A DNA stretch of 64,000 nucleotides. Origin: Laburnicola sp. R22_1 (lineage: Eukaryota > Ascomycota > Dothideomycetes > Pleosporales > Didymosphaeriaceae). Shown in pieces: positions 32,701 through 42,465 of this stretch (the stretch's first letter is position 1; every line of letters starts with the position of its first letter). A program made the position numbers and the translations under genes. Location: positions 124,001 to 188,000 of the forward strand of contig JACONQ010000021.1 in assembly GCA_014281115.1 (NCBI GenBank). Reading direction: 5' to 3'. Below the pieces are notes generated by a model. That model had not been told where the DNA came from, ran no database searches, and saw only the letters and a program-made list of their open reading frames with translations.

Positions 32701-34600
32701 AAGAGTGCTTTGGGTCTATAATCTTCTTAGAGGGCCTAATTTGTCTAATACCAATTTCGTGCTGCCTCTTAAGGCGCGCCTCTAAGGCGGCTAAGGATGG
32801 CTTCTGCAAGGTTATCTTAATCTTCCTTATTATTATCGTCTTAGTAATAGTCCGCGTTTACGCAGATTTTATTACGCATATCCTCTAGCCAATCTTTAAT
32901 ACTAGGGCTAGATTAACCTTTTTCATAATACTTATTAACGTTAGGTAGCTTTGCGAAGCGTCCTGGCTTAGACACACTAGATAGGGCGACTAAAGCGTGT
33001 CTGCCCTAGGGCATATTAATTTAGGCACTATTGGCGAGCTTAGTTTATATGTGTCCTAGGACTAGAGAGTAATAAAGAGTATTGTCCTATTATAAAGTAG
33101 GCACTACAAGCTAGGGCAGATATTATAGTGCATGTTAGGGTGTGGTAGGGCGGGATAAACTCTACTTAGCCACCTAAGGACGGCGTAAACTATATAGTAG
33201 ATTGGGCGTTCCTAGGCTAGGGGGTTTTAAGGAGACTTAAGTGCGGTGCTGCGGATTATAACTATCTTTAACAGAGAAGAGAACTTTCTTAGGGCTAAAC
33301 AAGCCTTGTCTAATAGCTGCATAATTGGCAACATTAGGCTAGAAGTAGGAATCTTCTAAGACTGCATACTCTATAGTATAAGGTGTTATTACCTTAAGTA
33401 TAGTAAAAGCTTATTTAAATATATTAGCGCGCTCGCATAAAGCCTAAACAAAAACCTCCTATTTGGGGTCTTCTTTAGACTTTGTAATAGTCCTAGTCAC
33501 TAAATCTAGTGCTGTTTCTAAAAATAGGCCTTAAGAAAAGCAATATCGAGCCTAAAGCTAATAGGTGGTAAGTAACTATCTTATTTCTAAGCTGTGCTAG
33601 ATTAATTAGTCTGGCTTAAATTGTCCTATAAACGCGTTATACTTACTAATAGCTTTAAGTTTAGCTTCGCCTTAGTGCGCAAGCTACTTAAGGTCTGCTG
33701 TTAAAAATTCGTTACTTAGCTAGTCCGCTTTAAGTATAGTAATATAGTAATTATGCTGTGTGTTATAAAGGATTCCTTTAGGGTAGACCTTTTTTAGTAG
33801 TTTAATAATGCTCTTTTTTTTGTTAGGCTAGGGGCAAAGCAACTAGTTGTCTAGAGAGCAGCCATTAGCTGCTTTCCGTACTGGATAGATAACAGCTCGC
33901 TGGTGGGGTTAAGTAGAGGAATCTTCTTAAGGCGAGTGTTGTGTAGACTATTGTTAGCGGGGTGTAGGCGAACATCCACCTCTATATTATCGATCTTAGA
34001 ACTATCTAGGAGTAGAGAGGACGCTAGGAACGTTCTAGGAGTCTTCTAAATCGAAGGGCGGCGGCTTGCCATAGTGTGGGCAATAGTAGGGTGAAGCGAA
34101 GTGGGGGTTGCGGAGAGGGTGTAGCGAATAGACCTGGGGTGGCAGGTCTTATATAGCATGCGAGCTAGCGCACAGTCTAAGCCAAGAAAAGATTTAGTAA
34201 AAGATAAAGTGTGAGATAAAATACGTGAAACTTTAACCTCTATGTCACCTCTATGGCCTAGCTTTATGCCTTATGCCCTTGCCGTAATAGCGTCAAAAGA
34301 AGGTTATTAGGCAAGTTGGCTCTATAGGGTGTAGCGCAGTAGTTATTATTTAGTGATTATTATTTGTTTGTTTAGGAACTCTCTGCCTAACTAGGTAAGC
34401 GACCTTTCTAAGTAGGCCTTAGCGTAGTATAATAATACTGCCTAGCACTAAAGTAACTAATAACTTTTGGCCTAACCTAGTAAGCGATAGCCTAACCCAC
34501 CTTAGCGCAGTGTAATAATACTATCTGATACTAAAGTAACTAACACACTTCTAGCCTAACCTAGTAAGCTAAAACTTTTACTAATTTAACTGCCTATAGG
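26800..34600 (-). pseudogene. gag-pol relic
   Basis: No long frame survives. Reading right to left, a zinc-knuckle relic (CGK with spaced Cys) lies near 32180-32225. A protease relic ALIDTSASAY, from ALIDTGAS, lies at about 31800-31833. The reverse-transcriptase box IYINNILIFSK, from YLDDILIFSK with both catalytic Asp changed to Asn, lies near 30055-30090. The order Gag, protease, RT is normal for Gypsy. The catalytic changes are the RIP type. Confidence 0.75.
29494..29668. mobile_element. Short un-mutated LTR-like insertion (175 bp)
   Basis: An island of normal base composition inside the RIP-mutated Gypsy element. It starts TGTTAGAT and ends ATCTGACA, imperfect inverted ends with TG...CA borders, and is flanked by the 5 bp direct repeat ATAAG (29489-29493 and 29669-29673). 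This fits a solo LTR or a small LTR-type element inserted after the host copy was mutated. Confidence 0.7.
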
Positions 34601-34668
34601 TAGTGTCTTAAGGGAGGAGTAGATATTATATTGCTGTCTACAGCCAAAGAAATTTAATCTTAGTATAA

Positions 34669-34946
34669 TATAAGGGCGGTACACAGTCTTATAGGGCAAA
34701 CCTCTTAGGAACAGCTAGTATAGTTAAAAGAGATAACTAAATTAAGACTATACTAAGATGGAGAATAAGGAAGGGAACTAGGAGGCTCTTACTTATATAG
34801 TGGGCGGCGTAGGGCATAGGCCCACGCGAATTACACGCTAACACTAACTAGGAAAGACGCCTTCTATAAGGTAAAAGGCGCTATTAGGGTGTGAAAGGAA
34901 AGGTAATAGTAAATAACTAGTAGGGAGGCAGCCACGAATCGTTACA
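34669..34946 (-). repeat. Gypsy 5' LTR
   Basis: 278 bp partner of the left LTR; its terminal TG is changed to TA, as by RIP. Confidence 0.88.
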
Positions 34947-35739
34947 CTTATTATATAATCTCTAGTTACTTAATATAGTTTACTTTTTACTATTAAAGCG
35001 TAAGTACTCTTAGTATATTAAAGACTTAGCATATAAACGCGTCTTTTATATTAATAAAGAAGGCTTCCTTTTAGTTTTTAAAAATATATTTTTAAATATA
35101 TTTATAAAAGAGAACTATTATAAAACCTTTAAGATATTTGACTTTATTTCTATTAATGCGTAGGTAGTGTTAAATTATCTTAAAGTATAGTTACGTACTC
35201 TATTAGCACTCCTACTATAGGAAATACTATAGTAGTTAATAGGCGCGCTAAGCTCGCTTAGTAAGCTTGGGCCAACGCGCTAACTTCTTTTTATTAATAC
35301 CTTAAAACGCTTTTTTGTGTATATAATAGTAGGAGGAATATCTACTACTATTATAATATTTTTATTAGAAACTCCTTAGTCGTAAAAAAAAACCATAGTA
35401 GTTAAAGATACTAAGTAATATATATAAGTTTAGATCTTAGTTAAGACTAGAAAGTAATTCTTTTACTTAATTACTAATTATAGTTTAAACTAATACTATA
35501 CTAAAATACACTTTAAGTAGCCTAAATTACTAAGCTTAAAGAGTAATTAATAGTAATAACTAAAAAGAAAATATATAAACGAAAGCAAATCTAGTAAAAT
35601 AGCACTATAAAGTATAATAAGGCAGTAGCCTAAGTAGCTATTAAGATTTTTATAGCTACTAAGTAGTTAAAGAAGGCTTTAAGTTATAGTAGTAGTAATT
35701 AAAAAAGTGACTAACTAGCTCTATAGCGCTATAGAAACT

Positions 35740-36140
35740 AGACTGGCAAATGGGTATAGGTTAGGTTAGAGTTAGAGTCTTACGTAAGTAGGGTTAGATT
35801 AGGGTTAAAGTCTTATATAATCTAACCTAATCTTAACCTAACTCTACTTATATAAGACTCTAACTCTAACCTAATTCTAGGGTATCTATTTAGTCTATAA
35901 TAAATAGCTGTTATAATTAATTAAAAATATATTTTAAATAATATTAAACTAAGTTAAATTAAGCTAGAGTCTTACGTAATTAGGTTAGGTCTTACGTAAT
36001 TAGATTAGGTATAGGTTAGGTTAGGTTTAGGGTCTTATATAATTAACCTAACCTAATCTAATGTCTGTGCGACCTAACCCAACCTATACCTATAGTCTAT
36101 ACGACCCTAACCCAATCCTATACCTAACCTGGGTACCCCG
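35740..36140. repeat. TTAGG/TAGGTT-rich inverted repeats
   Basis: Runs of TTAGGTTAGG, GGGTTAGATTAGGG and their complements alternate, with the two arms able to pair (about 35750-35815 against 35816-35880, and again at 35950-36125). It lies within the right arm of the Fot1-like element and resembles degraded telomere-type repeats, though it is interspersed with non-matching sequence. Confidence 0.5.
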
Positions 36141-36413
36141 AACCTATTTACTAGCCTAATAGGAACTATAAAGAAACTAAACACAATACGCAAATATATA
36201 AAAATAATATAAAAATAGTTTCTAAATTAGATATAAGTATAATATATATAGGCTCCTTATTTAATAGTAATAAAATTAAAGAGTTGTAATATAGGTTAGT
36301 GCTGCTAAGCTTTTTTAACTAGCTTAGTGGGTTGACTAGCTTAGTGGTGGAATACGTTATTATACCCCTAGATAGTTAATTTAACGCCACATATTTGTCT
36401 ATAATTAGCAGGT

Positions 36414-36638
36414 TTAAATTAGCAGCTCTCTACTTATAGCGCTTAATTGTTTTAAAAATAGTGCCTTATAGAACGTTACGAAATTGGCGATTTCTTGTTT
36501 ATATTTGCTAACTTGAAGGATTACAGCGCCGCATGCGTACGCGCGCTCTGTCCCCGTAAGTTCTTTCCAGGAGGTCGATTTTAGTCGCGATTTTCGTCCC
36601 TTTGTAATCCTCGGCTTTCGCGCTTTATTTTGAGCCAT
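36414..36638 (-). pseudogene. N-terminal fragment of a possible Tc1/mariner-like transposase
   Basis: From an ATG at 36638 a 74-residue frame starts MAQNKARKPRITKGRKSR and includes WKELTGTERAYACGAV, a helix-turn-helix-like start resembling fungal Tc1-type transposases. It then becomes AT-rich and stops near the Fot1 border. Only the start is present; family assignment is tentative. Confidence 0.35.
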
Positions 36639-36787
36639 TAGATGCTTATTTTGGGGTGGTGGTTGTGGTGTACGGTGAGTACGTTGATGAGTTGCCGGGT
36701 GGGGGCGGAAATATTCCTTAAAAAATACTAGCTCCTTCGTACCTAGGTATATACCCCGCGCACATACCAACTCTATAGGTAACATAG

Positions 36788-36796
36788 ACAACACAT

Positions 36797-36827
<31 letters not shown>

Positions 36828-36850
36828 TATACACATATATATACATATTT
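36788..36850. repeat. CA/TA microsatellite
   Basis: Repeated ACATAC and ATATAC units upstream of the HET gene. Confidence 0.8.
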
Positions 36851-36941
36851 TTGTCTATCATCATTATTATCTGGATCCACCTCCCCACTCCCCAGGCTCA
36901 CACAGCGTAACGGCTTCGACACGCCACTCAGTTCTTGGGAT

Positions 36942-38960
36942 ATGGCCACTCTCGAATACCTTCCTCTTGGACGCCACGGGGAGATTAGGCTGATCGACAT
37001 CCGACCTGGAGTATTCGCTGACGCGTTGCATCTCCGCATCTACCATGGCACTCTTGATGAGGCAGACCCCTCGCTGTTCGACGCTTTGTCATATGTATGG
37101 GGCTCCCAAGATGACCCAGAAATGGTCGAAATCGATGTCATCGCAACAGAAGAGGTGGTTACTAGCTGTACCTTCTTCATCACCCAGAACCTCGCAACAG
37201 CATTAAAACATATACGCTATCCAGACAGGTCGAGGACAGTCTGGGCTGATGCTATCTGCATAAACCAGGATGACGATGCTGAACGGTCGCAACAAGTTCG
37301 GATGATGGCCGATATCTACCGACAGGCCCGACAAGTTGTCGCATTTCTAGGACCTGAATCGAATGATAGCAGCTATGCTTTGGACCTCGTACAAAAGCTG
37401 TCTACTGCTATTGAGGTTGACTTTGCGTCAGGCCATGTGAAATCAACATCTGGTCATTTGACTGAGCCGGCCTGGGGTGGTATCAGTGATATGCAGCAAG
37501 AACTGCCTCTTGGTCAGAGAGACCTATTTGCTATCTACCACCTCGTTCAACGGAAATGGTTCGAACGGCTCTGGATACGGCAGGAGATTGGCCTTGGGGG
37601 AGCGCGCTCGGTGCTCGTGTGCGGCAAGAAGGAAGTAGGCTGGCACTCCTTCTGCAGAGCCGTATATTTGATCTGCCGGAAGCCCATCTCCACAAATGTG
37701 TTTGACGCAACCCAACTCCGGACCTGGCGGGATCGCATTGGCAATGCAGACACAGTTGCGCTGTACTCTATGCGAGCTTTCCGCTTCACCAATTTGCGGC
37801 GGCAGATCGGGCGCTCGCTTTGCTCGGACGAGCGGGATCGCATCTACGGCGTGTTGGGCCAACTGCGTGGAACGGATCAGATTGGTATAATACCCGACTA
37901 TACGAAAACTGTCACCGAGATCTATGTGGATGCAACGCAAAAGCATATCAGGCACGCTGGTAACCTCATGATCTTGTCCCAGTGTGAGTTATGCGATTCC
38001 GAACCCAAGGCCGATCGGCAGCTGCCAAGCTGGGTCCCAGACTGGTCAACACCCTTGCACTCATCGTCTGTCCATGAAGCGACACTGCCACTCTTCCTCC
38101 TCCTTCCTGCCGTAGCATATATGGATGACAAGCTTCTCCAAACATACGGCATACGTTGTGGTAAGGTCAGTCGTGTTGTGAAGGCGCCACTAGGTGAATC
38201 CATTCATGACGGAAGAGATGCAGAGACCGCACAAATGTTGCGGGAATTTCTCGCCGGAGTCCAAGACTATGCAGCCTTAAGAAATTCCTACAGGAGCCAG
38301 GACGGTATCATAGAAGCATACTGCCGCACTCTCTGGGTCAACAACTTCGCTGAACGATGGCATCCCCCGTTACCACATGAGGCCCCCTACCGAGACTGCC
38401 TTTCCCTAGTCCGTCATATCGTCGGGTCAGGAACAGCAGCCGCAGAGATTTCCTCTCTACCAAATGTGGCGCAATGCCTTGGCCGCTTTCGCGAAGCTTG
38501 CCGCGGCCGGGCACTCTTCATTACAGAGGACGGTCACTTAGGCCTGGCACCAAGCACGGTCACTCCTGGAGATATAGCGTGCCTCTTCTTTGGTTCCTCC
38601 AAACCAATAATGTTACGCCCTGTTACAGATACCACCTCTAGGCCCGCGTCAGAGTATCTTGTGATTGGGGAGTGCTATTTACACGGCATGATGCAGGGCG
38701 AGCCGATACTTGGGGAGTTACCAGGGCATCTTCGCCAACTCCTAGGTTCGAATGCATTGATGGGCTTGCATAGTGCTGGTTTTGTCGATGCTAGGACCAA
38801 TGAGATACTCCAAGAAGACCCAAGGATGCAGCCGTTCTTGGCTAAGCTCATGAGGAAGGGGGTTCTACAGAAGCCAACATTAGAGGGGCTCGAGAAAATG
38901 GAAGTTCTAGATATACTAGTTCGGGGCGGATCTCTTATAGATGTATTTAACTTGATCTAG
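36942..38960 (+). CDS. HET-domain protein
   Basis: A single-exon gene of 672 residues. The HET domain is clear: ALSYVWG at 48-54, VWADAICINQDD near 100-111, and ERSQQVRMMADIYRQA near 114-129 followed by FLG. The C-terminal module common in this family is also present (GDIACLFFGSSKPIMLRP near 545-562, then IGECYLHGMM). HET-domain proteins act in allorecognition and trigger cell death when unlike strains fuse; the specific partner cannot be read from sequence. No NACHT or repeat domain follows. The gene is intact, not RIP-mutated, and lies inside the proposed composite mobile element, beside the RIP island. Confidence 0.9.
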   Translation: MATLEYLPLGRHGEIRLIDIRPGVFADALHLRIYHGTLDEADPSLFDALSYVWGSQDDPEMVEIDVIATEEVVTSCTFFITQNLATALKHIRYPDRSRTVWADAICINQDDDAERSQQVRMMADIYRQARQVVAFLGPESNDSSYALDLVQKLSTAIEVDFASGHVKSTSGHLTEPAWGGISDMQQELPLGQRDLFAIYHLVQRKWFERLWIRQEIGLGGARSVLVCGKKEVGWHSFCRAVYLICRKPISTNVFDATQLRTWRDRIGNADTVALYSMRAFRFTNLRRQIGRSLCSDERDRIYGVLGQLRGTDQIGIIPDYTKTVTEIYVDATQKHIRHAGNLMILSQCELCDSEPKADRQLPSWVPDWSTPLHSSSVHEATLPLFLLLPAVAYMDDKLLQTYGIRCGKVSRVVKAPLGESIHDGRDAETAQMLREFLAGVQDYAALRNSYRSQDGIIEAYCRTLWVNNFAERWHPPLPHEAPYRDCLSLVRHIVGSGTAAAEISSLPNVAQCLGRFREACRGRALFITEDGHLGLAPSTVTPGDIACLFFGSSKPIMLRPVTDTTSRPASEYLVIGECYLHGMMQGEPILGELPGHLRQLLGSNALMGLHSAGFVDARTNEILQEDPRMQPFLAKLMRKGVLQKPTLEGLEKMEVLDILVRGGSLIDVFNLI

Positions 38961-39482
38961 ATTTTCCTTGTTGGCAATGCACTTTGTTCCACCAGCTCAA
39001 GGAAACGATACCAGCATCCAGCATTCCCCGATATTATTATTAACTTGTCACCGTTCTCGCTCTCCTCCGTTCCAACCTTACCGATGAAAACTTTTCCCAA
39101 ATTATTATCCGATATCGAGTGCGCCCTAAGAGAGCCTCCAGTATTAGGTATGGTATTTAAAATCCTTTGCCAGAGCCTCCTATGAAGAGTGCTGTGGGGC
39201 TCAAAAACACAAGCAGACCATCTAGATGCAGTTTCCTGAAGTGTAATACTCTAGGTAGAGCCTCGGGTCTGGACTGCGCACCGGGTTCTGTTTCAGCCGC
39301 TGCGCGAGGAGGGACGGCGTGGACGGTGATGGTGATGGTGATGATGCGCATCTGCTTTCGTTCAGATGATAAGCAGCGAAGGAGGAATGCTTAAGACAGA
39401 CACATAGATTGTTGGTACCATACTGAGCAAGACATTCTACGGGAGACGTAGGTAATAACAAAGTGTCCAAAACACATACCCT

Positions 39483-39590
39483 CACAGCATCAGAGCGGCC
39501 GCCAGCACCGCAAAACCACCGGCCATCAACCCAGACGTCTTTAAGCTCGAAGCGGCACCTGTAAGCGGTTCCGTCGCATTCACCTGCTGC
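39483..39590 (-). pseudogene. Orphan C-terminus like a GPI-anchored surface protein
   Basis: On the minus strand the reading NATEPLTGAASSLKTSG is followed by a hydrophobic tail ending AVLAAALML and a stop, the classic shape of a GPI-anchor signal. Upstream I find no body of the protein: no signal peptide and no CFEM cysteines that I can join. Confidence 0.3.
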
Positions 39591-39949
39591 TTATTAAACC
39601 CCCTCCCCCCTCAGCACACTACTCGCCTTTGCATACCGGCACTCCCCTCCACTCAATTCCCCTCCCCCACCTAGCGTCAACGGCCTTCTTCCACAACGGA
39701 ACACGACTGTGAAGGGTTGGGGAACGATGATGGGTGAAGCACACGGCAAGGAAGTCATTGCCTGATTGTGATCTATATTTGCTTACGACAGAGAATGAAC
39801 ACCGAAATTGCTGAGTCCCGCACACTGAACGCATCCGCATCCCTTGTCACTCTGCCTTTGCCCTTCCCCCCAGCGACGAGGAGAGAAATCATCTTTACTT
39901 CTATAACATGAGACCATAGCATACGTCCCGCAGACATCGAAAGAAACAT

Positions 39950-40210
39950 TTAGCCGCACAAATAATACACGCGCTGGGCAATCTCGAGGCGCCCCTTATA
40001 CCGGTCCCACGAAAGGCACTCGGCGGCCATGGAACAGTCTAGGGAGATGGCACGCGTTTGCTCGTTAACTGCAATAGAGAAGATTAGGATGCTCTTCAGC
40101 TGGTCGTTTAGCAGCACAAAGTGGGATTGGTTAATCAGGCGCTTCAGATCGTCTGCTGAAGAGGGGCTGAAGAAGAAGAGGCTGGCGAGGCAATCGCACC
40201 TATTGAACAT
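39950..40210 (-). CDS. Hypothetical short protein
   Basis: 86 residues, MFNRCDCLASLFFF... to ...RVYYLCG. It could be the last exon of a longer gene or chance. No domain recognised. Confidence 0.2.
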   Translation of the reverse strand: MFNRCDCLASLFFFSPSSADDLKRLINQSHFVLLNDQLKSILIFSIAVNEQTRAISLDCSMAAECLSWDRYKGRLEIAQRVYYLCG

Positions 40211-40555
40211 CTTCGTCGTGTGGAGATTCTAACCAAGGTCGAGTCCGCACCATACACAGAGAGGAGTAAAACAGGAGGCACTAAAACCCAGTACCTAGCA
40301 CACAGTGGTAGTAACAAAATATACACAAAATAACGATGATTTCGTCGTCGACTTTCTTCACGGCAGCATCGTCGACGGCAGTCAATGGACAGTCTGCCAG
40401 TTGCTGTCGTGATTGTCGTCGTCGTTGTTGCAGCGAAAAATGTCGTCGAAGAAATCATCGATTACGTAACACGGTGGTCGGTCAAACAGCCGGCCCGGGA
40501 TCACGTGACATAACGGATTGACCCCGGGGGAGAAGGCAATCGCACCTATAGTAAA

Positions 40556-40707
40556 CTCCTAGAATCCTAGGGATTTAAGTTAATTAATTAAGTTAATTAA
40601 GTTAGCAGGATTTACTTAATTAACTTGCTAAATTTTGCCTCCCTAATTAACTTCATTAACTTAATACAATTAAGTCAATTAAGTCAAGTTATTAAGTCGA
40701 CTTAATT
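40556..40707. repeat. Subterminal TTAATTAA/AATTAAGTC repeats of composite element
   Basis: Dense copies of TTAATTAA, ACTTAATT and AATTAAGTC run up to the right inverted end at 40720. The same words occur just inside the left end at 25024-25103. Confidence 0.6.
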
Positions 40708-40720
40708 GTTGCCAACTCTA
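40708..40720 (-). repeat. Right terminal inverted repeat of composite element
   Basis: GTTGCCAACTCTA, followed directly by the duplication GTGCGGTG at 40721-40728. Confidence 0.7.
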
Positions 40721-41071
40721 GTGCGGTGTATAATGATGGAAGAACGCCTTATTAATATCCACGTTGCGCTATCGTATGATATTTTCCTTAGCATAGCGAA
40801 ATCAAGGATATATATTCATATTATTGATATAAAATCATGAGGATTCAGAATCAGGACTACTGTATCCAATGGTGAAGCTGATCGTTGCCAAGGCGCTTCT
40901 TCCTGCCTGCCCCACTGTGCCCCTCCGACGTCAGCGTACACATAGATAGCTGCAGACTGACCCTGCAGCCTTCAATCTTCGACTTCAATCGCCTCAAGCT
41001 ACCCTTCATCTCCATCACTAAAGAACAAACCCCAAACCTTTCTCGATACCACCCATCTCCTCCCCGCAGCC

Positions 41072-42132
41072 ATGCAATCAGGAATCTCCGGTACGCACCC
41101 CCCACCCCATCCCCCACCCATCTAACCACCCACCTAACCACCCACCTAACCAACCCCCCAGCCTCCTCCGAACTCCAATCCGCCCTCCAAGACCTCCTAA
41201 CCTCGACCACCCAACGCGGCCTCCTCGCCACCATCTCCCAAGAAGCCATCGTCCCCGCGTCCCCCATCCCCTCCACAAGCCCGACCTTCCTCGCCGACCT
41301 ATCAAACCTAACCTCGTACCTCACCCCCACGACCGCGCTGTACATCCTCCTCCGCCGCGCCGACACCCTCACCTCGCCGGACAAATCCCTCATCGCCGTA
41401 ACCTACGTCCCCAACGCCGCGCCCGTGCGCCAAAAAATGCTCTTCGCGAGCACGCGCCTCACCCTCGTGCGGGAGCTCGGCGGCGAGCATTTCGCTGAGA
41501 GTGTGTTTTGCACTGAGGCTGGGGAGCTGAGCGCGGAAGGGTGGGAGAAGCACGTCGCGCATACGGAGAGCGGGGAGCCGTTGACGGCGGAGGAGATGTC
41601 GCTGCGGGACATCAGGGAGGCGGAGGCTCTCGAGAGCCAGGGGACGCGGGGACAGGGGCTCGTGCAGGGGGGGCAGATAGCGATTCGAGCTGACGAGGGG
41701 ATCGCGGCGGCGTTGCGGCGGTTGGGCGAGGAGCGTGCGGGGGATAACCTCGTGCAGTTGAGGATGGATGTCGAGGCGGAGACGTTGCAGCTTGTGGGGA
41801 CGGGGGAGGTTACGCCTGGTGGGCTTGCGGGCGCGATTGATAAGGTGGAGCCGCGGTTTTCGTTTTATCGGCATGGGGATCCCGGGGCGTCGATTGTGTT
41901 TGTTTCTACGTGTCCGAGTGGGGCGAGGATTAAGGAGCGGATGTTGTATGCGGCGAGTCGGAGTAATGTTATTAATTTGGCGCAGAATGAGGCGGGGCTG
42001 AAGGTGGCGAAGAGGTTGGAGGCGACGAATCCGGAGGAGATTACGCAGCAGGTTGTCGAGGATGAGTTTAAGGTCGAGGAAAAGGAGGAGAAGAAGGGGT
42101 TTGCGAAGCCGAAGAGGCCGGGAAGGAAGTAG
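41072..42132 (+). CDS. TWF1: Twinfilin (two ADF-H domains)
   Basis: Exons 41072-41090 and 41162-42132 give 329 residues, the usual size. The first exon encodes only MQSGIS plus one base. The intron holds a 12 bp tandem repeat (TAACCACCCACC). ADF-homology domain 1 spans about 6-135 (SLIAVTYVPNAAPVRQKMLF, then HFAESVF) and domain 2 about 175-300 (FSFYRHGDPGASIVFVSTCP, IKERMLYAASRSNVI). The basic tail ends KPKRPGRK. Twinfilin binds actin monomers and barbed ends at cortical patches. A strand-specific switch in third-base use (C-rich, then G-rich) is seen mid-gene. It lies immediately right of the composite element. Confidence 0.93.
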
Positions 42133-42465
42133 ATGTGTTTGGGGGGCGGGAGGGGAGGGGCTGCTGGTACGGCTATGGATGACGCGTCGGCGGGGCGAGG
42201 TTGGTAGGGGATTGGGCACGGGGAAGTCGGTGTATTTTGAGAGCATGCATATTGGACGTGTGTATCCCTTAAAGAAGGGAGACTGTGAGGTTGGTCAAAT
42301 GTGTTGAATAGCCGCCTGATGGCTACAAAAAGCAGGGAGCATATCTCCCCCTTATCCATTGCCTTCTCACCCGGACTTGAAAACGCTTCACAAGTCCATA
42401 GAATAAATCAAACGTCGTCGAACCCGTCTCGCATCATGGTATCATTTCTCGAAAACCCACCCAAA

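Larger units (their letters stand above)
26501..34946 (-). mobile_element. Gypsy-type LTR retrotransposon, RIP-inactivated
   Basis: Two 278 bp LTRs in direct orientation bound 8.4 kb of AT-rich sequence. The 5 bp duplication CTTAT lies at 26496-26500 and 34947-34951. The LTR reads TGTAAC...CTTACA on the minus strand. The purine tract AAAAGGGGGG lies just inside the left LTR on the minus strand, so the element reads right to left. It entered the transposase gene of the Fot1-like element. Confidence 0.88.
25880..35200 (+). pseudogene. Fot1-like transposase relic, split by Gypsy insertion
   Basis: In one frame, 26068-26091 reads NFNKTSF followed by a stop, exactly what RIP would make of the family's NFDETGFQ. 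26386-26427 reads VGAYRLLILDSYKSY, from GAYRLLILDGHES. After the Gypsy insertion, 34957 onward reads LLLKRKYS, stop, YIKDLA and continues. Every change is C-to-T or G-to-A. The DDE catalytic region is destroyed. Confidence 0.75.
25104..36391 (+). mobile_element. Fot1/pogo-like transposon, RIP-mutated, with nested insertions
   Basis: The ends are inverted copies starting TGTGGCGTTAAATT and continuing with TACCTAGGGGTA on the left and its complement on the right (36391 inward). A second inverted match, CCCACTAAGCTAGTTAAAAAA, lies further in on both sides (about 25330 and 36310); the left arm has an extra roughly 200 bp, itself an inverted repeat. A TA follows the right end; the left has TAA, so the TA duplication is likely but not clean. 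Base composition is very AT-rich with few CpA dinucleotides, as RIP leaves. A transposase relic reads on + (next entry). Confidence 0.8.
38961..40555. other. Gene-poor region with debris
   Basis: Apart from the two minor entries below I see nothing supported. The sequence GGCAATCGCACCTA occurs at about 40188 and again at about 40536. Short CGTCGTCG runs lie near 40342-40420. Confidence 0.4.
25011..40720. mobile_element. 15.7 kb hAT-like composite element carrying a HET gene
   Basis: Inverted ends CAGAGTTGGCAAC (25011-25023) and GTTGCCAACTCTA (40708-40720) differ only at the outermost base. They are flanked by the direct repeat GTGCGGTG at 25003-25010 and 40721-40728, an 8 bp duplication as made by hAT transposases. 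Subterminal AATTAAGTC and TTAATTAA repeats occur at both ends. Removing the Fot1/Gypsy stack (25104-36391) leaves about 4.4 kb, holding the HET gene and gene debris. I see no hAT transposase inside, so it would be non-autonomous. Its ends differ from the hAT at 12732. That the whole interval moved as one is inference from the flanking duplication. Confidence 0.65.

Noticed and set aside
25011..40720. Starship-type giant element
   Set aside because: No DUF3435 tyrosine recombinase is visible, and the inverted ends plus 8 bp duplication fit hAT instead.
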